This document shows, one piece after another, positions 48,001 to 58,143 of a stretch of 64,000 nucleotides of DNA. A program made the position numbers and the translations under genes. The notes under the pieces were generated by a model. It saw only the letters and a program-made list of their open reading frames with translations, made no database searches and was not told where the DNA came from. This DNA is from Thalassia testudinum (lineage: Eukaryota; Streptophyta; Magnoliopsida; Alismatales; Hydrocharitaceae). The DNA lies in NCBI GenBank assembly GCA_037157565.1, contig JAZHRO010000012.1:5916501-5980500 (forward strand), in the 5' to 3' direction. Position 1 is the first letter of the stretch; every line of letters starts with the position of its first letter.

Positions 48001-49046
48001 CTCTGGATCCGAATGGGCACGTGCGTGCACGTGCATATGTGTGTGTGTGCGCAAGCGTATGCTGTGTGTGTGTCCGAGTAGGCGAGCGAGCTTGTTGGGC
48101 CTATGATGGGACTGAGACTATGCATGATTGGGCTTAAAATGATGAAAATATACCTAATAACAAATTAGGCCCGAGGCTTAGTAGGGTCTTATCCCACCCC
48201 ATGGGGTACTGTGTATCCCCGAAATGCCTGTGCCGCCCATTAACAAATTTTTTGTTAAATGGGTTAAGTATGGGTTCGTGCACAGTGAGAAAAGGAGCTG
48301 AAGTATTAACATTGACTATGTAAAGTGTTAAGGTGTAAAAAAAAAAGAAGAGACAAAGGGGTAGAATATGCAGTGTGGTGAAGGGAGAAGAAACGAAGTT
48401 AAAAAAATGATTCTAAGGGTTAAGAATGCTGAAGCGAAGATATTAGAGCTAAAGAGAAAATTTAGGAGAATAGAGGAAAGGGTCAAATTGTGAAAAAAAG
48501 AAGGAATAAATATTTAATTGATTTTTTTTATCTAATTCTTTGAGTAGATATCTGGTGAAGAAGGCTAAGAGGAATGTGTCTTTTGCTTTTAATTGTTCAA
48601 AGGCTTTTGCTATTCATATAAACATTATCTTTCTTTTCCTTTTTAATTTTGCCACAAATTGTAATAAACATTTTTAGATTTTATTGCAAATCATTCATAT
48701 ACACTTTTCTTTTATAAATGGAATAATTGCATGATTTAATTGTTTAATCTTTTGTGCAATTATTTATGATCTTAACATATGTTGTAATTATATATTGTAA
48801 TTATTGTAATAATTAATTAACCATTAATTTAACTAATAAGATTGGCAAATTAAATTTACAAATTTACTTTCCAATGAATGACCTGGACTCAACCAGTTAA
48901 AAAAGAACTTCAAATCTAAAATGTTAGGTTAACTTGACCCTATACTACATTTCTGACATAAAATTAAATTAATCTAAGTTACTTTCTCATGCAATTAATT
49001 AAGCTTAATTAATTTAATTAACTGTGCTGAGAATTAAACGATCAAC
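45006..49046 (+). mobile_element. Solo LTR F, about 4.0 kb
   Basis: Starts TGATGAGAGACTTATTATGG. The TATA box TATAAATA is at 45787-45794. Collinear in inverse orientation with E2 (for example 45330-45500 with 42030-42200, and 48860-48970 with 38570-38680). The left flank is GTCTC (45001-45005); GTCCC at 49047-49051 is the best right-hand partner but the end there reads ATCAAC, so the right edge is uncertain by a few tens of bases. It sits in B's leader. No protein or PBS. Confidence 0.75.
45787..45794 (+). promoter_or_regulatory. TATA box of LTR F
   Basis: TATAAATA about 780 bp into the LTR, at the same place as in its inverse relative E2. It leaves more than 3.2 kb of R and U5. Confidence 0.65.
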
Positions 49047-49934
49047 GTCCCCCTCTTTAGAGTATCAAATCACTTAGGCAAAAGTTAATACCACTGTCAC
49101 AAAGCGAGATAGGAGGGTTTGCACCGATAAAGAGATCGATGCCTATATTCTTAAGGGTCCAAGTCATAGTGCAGTGCCTACAGTGTGTGCTCAGTGTAGG
49201 AAGTGTGCAACACACCACGAAAAGTGATTTTTCTTTTAAAAAGCGCAATCAAGTTATTCAAACACTTCCAGTATATTTTACTTTCTTTTCAAGAAGTAAT
49301 GTGACCACCTGATTAATCTTTTCAAATCAGCTTTAGTGGTCTTCTTAAATTATGTCCAAATGCAATGTGTGTGCAGATAACTGATGCAGAAAGATAGGAG
49401 ATACGTACCTTGCTCCAACACTCTACGATGCAGAAATGTATGCAATGCAATAAGAAAATTATAGATGTTGCTCAAGTAATCTTAGATGATTGTCCTATAG
49501 ATATGCAACTTCTAGCAGGTAGTTCGGATATATATATATTTAAAATAAATGCTCAATCAAAAGATCTAACTACCATACACAAAATAATCCTAGAATCTAA
49601 AAAAATCGGGGACACTCCCCGAAAAATTGGCCCCAGATTAGAAGGGTGAGAAAACAGATAACTAATACTAAGTCTATCAGCCTAAATCTAAACTAAGATC
49701 TAATGACTAAATCAGGAAAGGTTCCTTTGCACACCTTCACATGCATGGGATCAAGGCCTATAAGCACCCGTTGCTGGCATCTAGGTGGCATCAAGGTCCA
49801 CCAAACGTATCGTCTCTGCTACGTGCTCCTCCTCCTCAGGAATGTACCTCGCATAGAAAAAAAATAGATTAATGAATATATAGTCTCAATTAGAAATCAC
49901 AGGAAATACATACGAGTTTACTAGGCCCATTGCC
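49047..49934 (-). other. Element B leader, part 1
   Basis: Untranslated leader between the primer-binding site and LTR F on the minus strand. Open frames such as 49410-49649 have no family resemblance and are taken as chance. Confidence 0.55.
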
Positions 49935-49952
49935 TCCCTGGCAATGACGCCA
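49935..49952 (-). promoter_or_regulatory. Element B primer-binding site (tRNA-Asp)
   Basis: TGGCGTCATTGCCAGGGA on the minus strand matches the tRNA-Asp complement at 15 of 18 bases, with three transitions. It starts 2 bp after the LTR end ACCA. Confidence 0.85.
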
Positions 49953-49954
49953 TT

Positions 49955-51409
49955 TGGTAGAGAGATTCTCGCTTGATTAAAAAGATAATGTAATAGAATG
50001 ATAATAGGTCGTTGTAGTCACGTGGTGGAAAATCTCTCAATCAAAGAATAAAACAGATACCAATTTAAACCACAGTAAAGATGTCGTATCCATAGGGAGG
50101 TTTAAGCCTAATAAAACTTGCAAATTCCTCATCTTATTATTCCAATATGATGTTGCCTACAATTATAGTTTAACATGCAATGTACGCGAGGCTAATAAAT
50201 TGAATAGATATGCAATCAGATAAGTGGAAGAATTGGCAAGAATTAAAGGGGCCCGACTGCAATTCACTCAATATATTAATTATTAAATTATAATGAGAGT
50301 TTGACAATGGAAGACAAATGTAAAATCTAATTGATAGCAAAACAGAGGATTTTGTTGGGAGGCTTGTGCACGTGGGAGAGAGAAGGACCAGCGGCGGGGA
50401 TCTAAGGAAGTGGTACGCCAAAGGAGAGGGTTGCGCTAGTGGTGACGGTGAGGGCCGAGACAGCTGAAGGTGGTCGGCTGGCATTGAAGTGGCTGAACGA
50501 CGTGGACTCCAGCGGCCTGATGACCATGTTGGCGAGGCTGGAGGTCGATCGGTTGATGGCGTGGTCGCAGTCGTTGGTGCTGCAGAGCTCGAGGGGGACG
50601 CCGGTGGTGTCTGCGTCGAAGATGGTGGTCGGTGGTGGTGTTTGTGAGGAGATGCTAGTGGGAGGGGTTTGGGTTCTTTTGTAGGTCGCAGGTGGTGAAG
50701 AATAAGAAGAGAGGTGGCGTGGGGGTTTAAAAGGGGAAGATGGAGAGGATGGGGGTGGCGTATGGTGTGTTGGCATTGTTGGCTGGAAGTTGCAGGTTGT
50801 GGTGTGGAAGAAGATGGTCTACGACCGAAGGGTGGACGTGATGCGTGGAGAAGGTGATGGGTTGATGATGAAGGTGGTGACGGTGAGGTGTAGGCAATGA
50901 TGTGGAGATGGTGTGCACGCTGTCATCGCTCACACCATGGCAGGGGAAGGTCGGCGGAGGTGGAGATGGTGCACGCTGGGTCCAAAGTGCAGGCTTTCTT
51001 CACGATCTCCAGGATGGAGCAGGTCCCTGCAAGGGGGAGGGGATGATATATCTTCCGCAGGTGGTTTTCTCTGTCGTGATTTTCCTCTATGGTTCTGTTC
51101 CCTCCCGAGATCTCCGCTTCTCCAATGGCAGCAGTGAGGCGGTGGCTTTAGAGGCAGTGCGTTTGAAATCCATCAACATCATCAGATGTCCAGAATAAGC
51201 TCTGGACATCTTAAAAATCAAATTTAGTTGAACTTGAATTCTATGATCAAATAAATGCAGATAATTATTATTACTACAAAATAAATTTTGCAAACTTACA
51301 TTATAATGCACGCATTTATTTAATAAGCAAATATAAATATGAGCACATTCTAAAATGTAAGAATTAACCAACTTAAGCTAAAAATTAGTTCACTATTGTG
51401 AACTCATCA
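49955..51409 (-). repeat. Element B 5' LTR (right copy), uninterrupted
   Basis: 1455 bp, complete. It adjoins the primer-binding site on the left and A's protease on the right. Hairpin AGTTCAC TATT GTGAACT is at 51387-51404. The phrase GTCGTATCCATAGGGAGG at 50083-50100 is the U5 motif of this family. The long frames in 50400-50930 are low-complexity by-products. Confidence 0.85.
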
Positions 51410-52124
51410 CCGTACCCTTCTCAATCTCGGTGCCTCAGTCAATATCAACCCCACGGTTCTATTCGAGGAATTTAAGATCAGTGATCTCAAGCCTGTCGAG
51501 GTTACCTTACAATTAGCTAACCGATCTACGATCAAACCCCAGGTGATTGTCAAGGATGTTCTGGTCAAGGTCCAGAACTGTGTCTTCCCCGTAGATTTTC
51601 TGGTCCTTGACATTGAGGTACCTGAATCTCTGATCAATGCCCTTATCATTCTTGGACGACCCTTTTTGGCCACCGCGAAAGCAAATATAACTTGCCATAC
51701 AGGTAAAATGGATATCACTTGCGTGGGCCAAACAATTACTCTAGATATTTTCAAATCCTTCAGGAGATTCCATGATGATGATGACTTGTTCGAGGACTCA
51801 AATACAGAAACATCTAATTTGGTGGAGGAAACAATGCTGATAGATTTTTTTCTCGACCATAATTTTTTCGAGGATTCTGACTGTGAATTGGTGGTTGGCA
51901 ACATCAAAGACTTGGAGCCTTGTCTTTGCTCAAAATCTCTTCCTGACTATTCACCAGACCCGCCCACTCTAATTTCACCTCACCCGCCCAGTCTAACTTC
52001 AATTCAACCTCGCACCCTAACTTCACCCACCCTTCATCTCGCTAACCTTTACCCTACTCTCTTTCCCTTGGACCTACCACCTAATCCCCTCGATTATGGC
52101 CTTCATCTTGAACTAAAACCCTAG
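51410..52124 (+). pseudogene. Element A protease and short acidic/Pro-rich ORF
   Basis: Continues the frame broken at 14169. The protease reads TLLNLGASVNINP, LANRSTIKPQVIVKDVLVKVQNC, VFPVDFLVLDIE and ALIILGRPFLATAKA. The catalytic Asp of DLGAS is Asn (NLGAS). The frame stays open from 51543 to 52124: after the protease comes an acidic segment with LVEETMLIDFFLDHNFFEDSDCE, then a Pro/Ser/Thr/Leu-rich tail to a stop. RT, RNase H and integrase never appear; the post-pol motif follows within 200 bp. Confidence 0.8.
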
Positions 52125-52592
52125 CCAAACTCGAGTATTTCTTCCACTTTTCTAGCTCATTTTAGTCCTCTCCATTCTACTCATTTTTCTGAGGACCATG
52201 AGGAAGCCTTCATTTTGAAGGGCATTTAAGTGTCCAACTATCTATATGATTAACCATCTTCTGTGCATCGCTTCATGCCCGGCTAAATGGTGTTAAAGAC
52301 AACACTGGTTGAGAGGTAACTCGGCAACATTTCTTTTCCGCTTTCATTTTCCTTTTCAGGTTCTGCAAAAATTCGCCTCCATCCTGACTTCTATCTCAGG
52401 TAATACCTTCTCCTACTCTCTTTCTTTTACAAGAGGACTTGCAAACCTTAACCATGGGGGTTACTTTCAATTTTTTCAGGCATTTTATCATTTTTCAGAA
52501 CCTAAAAACATAAAAATATTTTTGCATTCACATCGCATCTTCTACATTTGCAATGCATTCTTATTGGATCAGAAAATCTGCGCAAACGGATT
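52125..52592 (+). other. Element A post-ORF region
   Basis: Contains GAGAGGTAACTCGGC at 52311-52325, equivalent to the GGGAGGCAACCC motif found after pol in Athila relatives and at 29286 in D. No gene. Confidence 0.5.
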
Positions 52593-54256
52593 TGAGTTTT
52601 GAAAACCATCGTTGTAGTTTGATTTGCGAGAAAAATCGTCAACAGATAAATTTTACCTAAACTCTAAAGGAATTCTGAGTCGAACACATGGAGGCAAACG
52701 TTTGATTAAAAATCACGTATGTTTTATTTGTCACGAAGCAGATTAACTGATCGAATTGAATCTAAACTAGCTATCTACTTAAATAATAAATAATAGAAGA
52801 AAGAAAGAATATTACAAATAAAGAGAAAACAAAGATAGAATAAACATGGATCTCATAACCACAAGTTGATGTTCATTACAATTACAACTACTTGCTATAC
52901 TAGAAAGCAGGAAATCTACGCTATAAAGTAGAAAATCTGCACTAGAAAGCGGTAAAAGAAGGTGGAGAGAAGTTAGCCTCCTCGAAACGATGGAGCGCTT
53001 GGACGAAGGTGGTGAGATGCGGGACGAAGGAGAACGATGAAGGACGATGGAGAACGGGGCAGGACGTCATCGTAGTAGGATCCGCTTTCCAAATGGCGGT
53101 GAGAAGACCATCGCGGAATGCTCCACGAAGGGGATGAGGTGGAAAAATTGTGTTTTTAACTCTAATGGAGCATCCCAAGTTTGGGACAAGCTCTTAGAGC
53201 CTTGGAGGGGGTGAGAGTAGAGAGGAAGGGATGAAGAAAGTGTGGGGGTTGTAGGGCTATATATAGGTGTAGATTGGAGGGGACAAATATGTCATAACAC
53301 TTTAAAACCTTAAATCAAGGGTCTTTAGTGACGAATAAAACCGTTACTAAAGCCTAGATCACAGGCGACGTGTGCGCAGGCGCCGCGCCTCCTCTTCTCT
53401 CCACGCGTCAAAGCCTATGCACGTACGTGCATCCTTAGCCGTCCGATCGCAATCGAACAACTTAAAATCGTGCTCGCACGCCTTCACAAATCACGTCATC
53501 TTGCACGTCTAGCCGATAGGTTGATCTGTGCTATTGGAACTCGAACGAATGGCTAGATTTCGCGCCCGCACGCGATAAAGAGAGTGCAGCGTTGTGGTTC
53601 GAACGATGCTCGATGCTCATGCAGCGCCTTAACCACTACGTTACGCGTCCGTTTGAGGCACGACGCTGCTTTTGTGCTCAGCCGATCTCGGTCGTTGGAT
53701 CTTCATCCAACGATCAAGATCAAGCATTGAAGTTCTCTTGGAGAGGTGGAGCGGGAGGCCTTGTAGTGCATTGGGTGGCTAGGATGGCGCCACGTGGTGC
53801 CATCTTAGCCGTCCATCTTCTGTGAGTTGTAGATGGTGCCACGAATGTCAAATTGGATCGATTTTTGCACCGTTGGGCTGCGATCATTGATTCAAACCCA
53901 TCCTTGCAGTCGGATTTGTCATTTGAAGTGCAGATTCACACCATCTTGTCCCTTGATCTCTGACCTTCCCCGGATAATATCTGATGCTACGGAAGTCTGA
54001 TCAGGGTGATCTTGGAGTTGTTGAACTCTAATCGTTGCCCTGATCAGATTCGTACGGTTGGATCTTCAATCTGAGGCCCCGATTGAATATCGCCCTATTA
54101 CCTGACCACAAAAAGGGAAAATTAACCTAAACTTTATACAACCTAACCTAAATGCAAGATGATGCATGTTATGCAATATTTATAATATATGATACAATTT
54201 TATGCTTAAGAACACACAAAAGTAGACGGCTTATGTGATATGAACGTGTTTACATC
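52593..54256 (-). mobile_element. Solo LTR M (left edge approximate)
   Basis: On the minus strand it starts at 54256 with TGATGTAAACACGTTCATATCA, carries the TATA box TATATATA at 53258-53265 and the U5 phrase GCCTCCATGTGTTCGACTC at 52678-52696, and ends near TCAAAACTCA. The flanks GGATT and ATTCC do not match, so the left edge may be off by tens of bases. No coding frame. Confidence 0.6.
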
Positions 54257-54780
54257 AATTCCTTTTGTATGATTTCTAAAAAAATGTTTTGAGGATTGTT
54301 AGCAAAAGAAAGGACCAATGGTTAAACTTTAATTCAAATTAGGTACACCTAGGGTTTAATCATTAATAAATTAAGGATGAAGCCATAGATTCATCTGTTA
54401 GACGTTTTAGGTCTAGAAACCTAGACTAGATTAGGTATCCTGCAAAGAATTCCATCCTAACACTTGATGATTCAAGTAACCTAACTTTATTTAGCGACAT
54501 GGAAAGTACTTGACTTAGCTCTCAATCCAAAAATTTGCTTTTCTTTTGAAAACCTGGTGTCAAACATTTCACACACAAGGCAACACTACCCAAGCCCAAA
54601 AACATCTAAATAATTAAAAACTTCCTGTGAAACTTTAGTAAAAGACCGAGATAGATGATTCTATATCTATATTTCATATCTTTAGATGGAGCATTAAGGC
54701 GCAATTTGCGGCTCAGGTGTCTTGGACAGTGTTCTACCCATAGTGTTAGAGCAAGAGACTGAGTTTGCTTGGAGCACCCC
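54257..54780 (+). other. Element A 3' region between M and G
   Basis: Non-coding; it continues at 57576 after solo LTR G. Nothing further recognised. Confidence 0.45.
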
Positions 54781-57575
54781 TGTTTGCAAGGAGAGATCGA
54801 TGTTTAAAAGTGCCGCATTGCAGTATAGTCGAAATCGCTTTGAAAACAAATATAATTTTTATTACTAAAAAAAGTTCCGAAGTCGAACACAGGGAGCAAA
54901 TAGAATTCACATACTAAACTTAACAATTAATGCAAATTTAACACAAAATATTACTCAAAAACTAATTGGCAATGTAGTGCATATGAGTATATGAAGAGTA
55001 AAAAGAATTTTAGACAAAATAATGGTGATTTGAATCATCAATTATAAGTCTAATACATAGAATAATTACTCAAATGTACTAAAGAAGGAAATATGAAATC
55101 AAACATCTGATTTTGCAATCGGACGTCTTAAATGACTTTTGTTACAGTACCCCTTTTTTTTCTACCTGCGTGCCTCTTCTTTTCTTCTTCTCTTTCTCTT
55201 TGAGTCTTCCTTTCTTCGATTTCTCTTTTCTTCTTCTTCTCTTTCTCTGATTTCTCTGATTCTTCCTTTCTCTGCTTTAGCTATGTCCTTCTCTTCCTCT
55301 CTTCTTCTCTTCAGGCCTTCACCGCTTCTTCTTCTCTTCTGCTTCTTCTGCCCTTAGCTCTTCATCTTCTTTCTCTGCTTTCCTTCTCTTCTTCTTCTTT
55401 GGCTTTCTCTTCAGAATTCAACTAAGTGTCGGCCGAAGGTTCCTGTAGCAAAACCCTCCCCCTACCCATGCAACTCTCCTATCTTCTTCTCTCTTAGGAT
55501 CTGCTCTCCCAGAGCCACAGGTATCCAGGTTATCGGGTCGGGCGTGTACCCGGGTCCAGGCTCACCAGCGTGCGATGGTGAGCGAGGAGTGCAGGTTGGG
55601 TCGGGTCAGGCTAGGTCCACGGGTGAGGTGTCGTGGACGAGACCGGGTGAAGGTGAGAGGGACCTCACCCCGTGGTATTTAAGGCGAACAGCTGGTGGTA
55701 GTTTTTCAATTTATGCAGGTGCACGGCTTCCGAACTTCCCGATGTGGGATTATCCACACACCCCTTTTCTTTTGCTGCTGCAGTAGGGATCTTCTTTCAA
55801 TTGTAGCTGCTGCTGAGGCTCGCGACTCTGGGACTGTGCATGAGACTCTTCTGCACGTTCTGGGACTTCAGCTTGGGACAACAAGCACCTGGGGTAGCTT
55901 CAAGCAAGCTTCAAGCTTGCTCGCTAATGGCGGACAAGGCTTGGAACCTGAAATCAGTAGAACGGCCTCTCAGCCACGTCAGAGCGCTCAAGGAGTATCG
56001 TCGAAGCACGGCGAATGTGACAATGGCAGTGGTGTGGAGAGAGGGTGGCTGTGGTGGCCGGACGGTGACGGGAACGGTTGATGAGAGTGGGTTTGTTCAG
56101 GAAGGTGTTTGGGTGGATGATGGAGGAAATGGAGTGAGGGGAAATGAGTGGGAAGGTGCAGTGGAGGTTGTAGGGTGGTCAGCAAGATGGACGGAGGTGC
56201 GTAGTGATGGGAACACCTCGTCGGAGGAGTCGGAGGAGATGGAGGAGATGACGGTGTTCAGTAGCGTTGGTGGTCGATTTTGGGAAATAGACAGAGGGGA
56301 AGAAGGTATGAAAGAGAGGGAACCTAAGAGTCTACTCTAAGGGATGAAAGGGAAAGGGATCCCACGCCGATGTGGTTGCCGGACATGGGGAAGATGAACC
56401 TCCGTAGGAGAGGCGACAACGAAGACGGGGAAAGGACGACAACGACTAGTATTGCGCAACACAAAGGATGGTGGGGAAGATGAATCCACCATTGGTATTG
56501 TGGAAGGACGGCGAGAGGAGGCAGAGAGAGACCACCGGAGCTTGCGGAGTGTTGCGGCTGGAGGGGAGAGAGGAATAGGGGGGATTCCGACCCAATTTCA
56601 AGCTGAGGAGAACGGTTGGACCCTGGGGAGTCTTTTATAGGTCTTCAGAGAGAGTTTTGAGCTTGGGAAGCAAGCTTCCCAAGCTTTAAAAGCTCACCGG
56701 ATAAGGAAACTTTAAGAGACCCAAATCTCTCATCGTTCGCATGAGAGATTGGGAAAGAATCAGGTCATCTAACCGGGTTCATATTGGAGAGGATTACTTG
56801 ATGAATCTCCCTTCCAATTTTAGAATGGATTCATCAATCAATCAGGGAGAAAATCCAAGTTGAAAGTCTTCAGAGTAGGTTTCCTCCGAGATAATGGTGG
56901 AGGGACCTAATTGTGAAGATGACGAAGAAGTTAGGGAGCTGAATGCAATGATTTTTGAAAGTTAGGGGTATAAATGTAATCAGATAGGATCTTTTTGCAA
57001 ACTAGGTCAAGACGAGTTCCTCTTAAGTCCAAATTTTAGTACAAACCTAATTTGAACCTAAGAAATCCAATAATGAAGTTTGATTTTGGTTTTGACCATG
57101 TTTGACTAGGTAATTTATGCAAAAACCTAAATTACGGTAAATATCTGTCTGAGGCTCCATTTTAGGTCAGGATGGGTTCTAATGGCCAATTTGAAGGTAC
57201 TAAACCCTAGAGAATATTTTTATATACTTTTAAGAGGATTTAAGTGAATTTTATCCTAACCAAAACATTGCTTACTTAAGTGGGTCTATTTTTAGGGTTT
57301 CAAAAGTCATTTAATTCTCAGAACACATACAAATCCTTTTCTGTCTAATCCAACCCACTTGTTATCTTATTAAGATCATTTGACCTTTATTCAACCCTTG
57401 AAAAAACCCATGGGTGTACTGCATTGGTAAAATTGTAATTTTAACCCTAGTTTCTTATTTTTCTCTCAGAATGGTTATGCAATGAATTATAACCTTCAGT
57501 TGGTCATGTAAGAGCATATATTGACTTTATTGGGTCAAAATGAGCTTGTTAGGGCTCATGATGGTGTTCCCATCA
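54781..57575 (-). mobile_element. Solo LTR G (D family), 2.8 kb
   Basis: 2795 bp between exact duplications ACCCC (54776-54780 and 57576-57580). In its minus sense it starts TGATGGGAACACCATCATGA, has the TATA box CTATAAAAGA at 56631-56640 and ends CTCCTTGCAAACA. Same family as D's 3' LTR. The T/C-rich tract 55180-55410 and the accidental frames of 55840-56340 are non-coding. The U5 phrase is at 54880-54896. Confidence 0.85.
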
Positions 57576-58121
57576 ACCCCTTTACACCACATTGTGCTTT
57601 GGGGTTGCAAGCTCCTAGGGTGTGTTTTGGACAGTATTATCTCGAAATGCCAGAGCCAGAGCTCCCCTCGAGGATTGGTAAGGGGAATGATGATCCTGAC
57701 ACATCTGTAGTAGGAATAAGCTAAGGCTAAGCATGGGGGAAATAAATGAAAAAAGAAGTTTCAATAACACGACCTTATCCCAATAATGTTGGCATAGCAC
57801 AAGGCAATGACACTTGAATTTTCATCAACTTGTGAGTTGCAGATCGAGTTCATGAGTTAGGGAAATCCTACCAGCAAAAACGATTTTGGGATATTTGAAT
57901 TTAAAATGAGTTAAGTAGTGAATTCTCAAAGGATACAGTGGTCCTGCTTTGTCTAATCCTTGAATCCAAAGTTGAGCCCTAATGTTTCATCTTTAATAAA
58001 CCTCATACCTACTTTAACCAAAATCAACCATGGTCCTATCTTGAGCTTATTCCTCAAAACACAAAAAGATATTTTCTTAAGAAATATTGTGGTGCAATCA
58101 CAATTTTTGCTAAGGGATTAG
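57576..58121 (+). other. Element A 3' region upstream of PPT
   Basis: Non-coding. An internal PPT-like GGCTAAGCATGGGGGA is at 57725-57740, and a phrase ATTATCTCGAAATGCCAGAGCC at 57637 onwards resembles D's region 30290-30440. Confidence 0.5.
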
Positions 58122-58143
58122 AAAAAGGATAAGTATGGGGGTG
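58122..58143 (+). other. Element A polypurine tract
   Basis: AAAAAGGATAAGTATGGGGG followed by TG immediately precedes the LTR start TGATAAATG. Similar in wording to D's tract. Confidence 0.7.

Larger units (their letters stand above)
14170..51409 (-). mobile_element. Element B: Athila/Tat-like gypsy retrotransposon, heavily nested
   Basis: LTR copies at 14170-18269 (interrupted by K) and 49955-51409 bound the element. In element orientation the LTR begins TGATGAGTTCACAATAG and ends ATCTCTCTACCA. The order on the minus strand is LTR, tRNA-Asp PBS, gag, protease, RT, RNase H, integrase, PPT, LTR. The flanks are CCACA (14165-14169) and CCGTA (51410-51414), which can both derive from CCGCA by single transitions, and rejoin A's protease in frame. 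By eye I count about 25 differences in the first 310 bp of the two LTRs, so the insertion is old. Six later insertions expand it to 37 kb. Confidence 0.85.

Noticed and set aside
55840..56340. 166-codon Gly/Glu-rich frame
   Set aside because: Inside LTR G on the strand opposite to its promoter; D's LTR, the same family, does not keep the frame.
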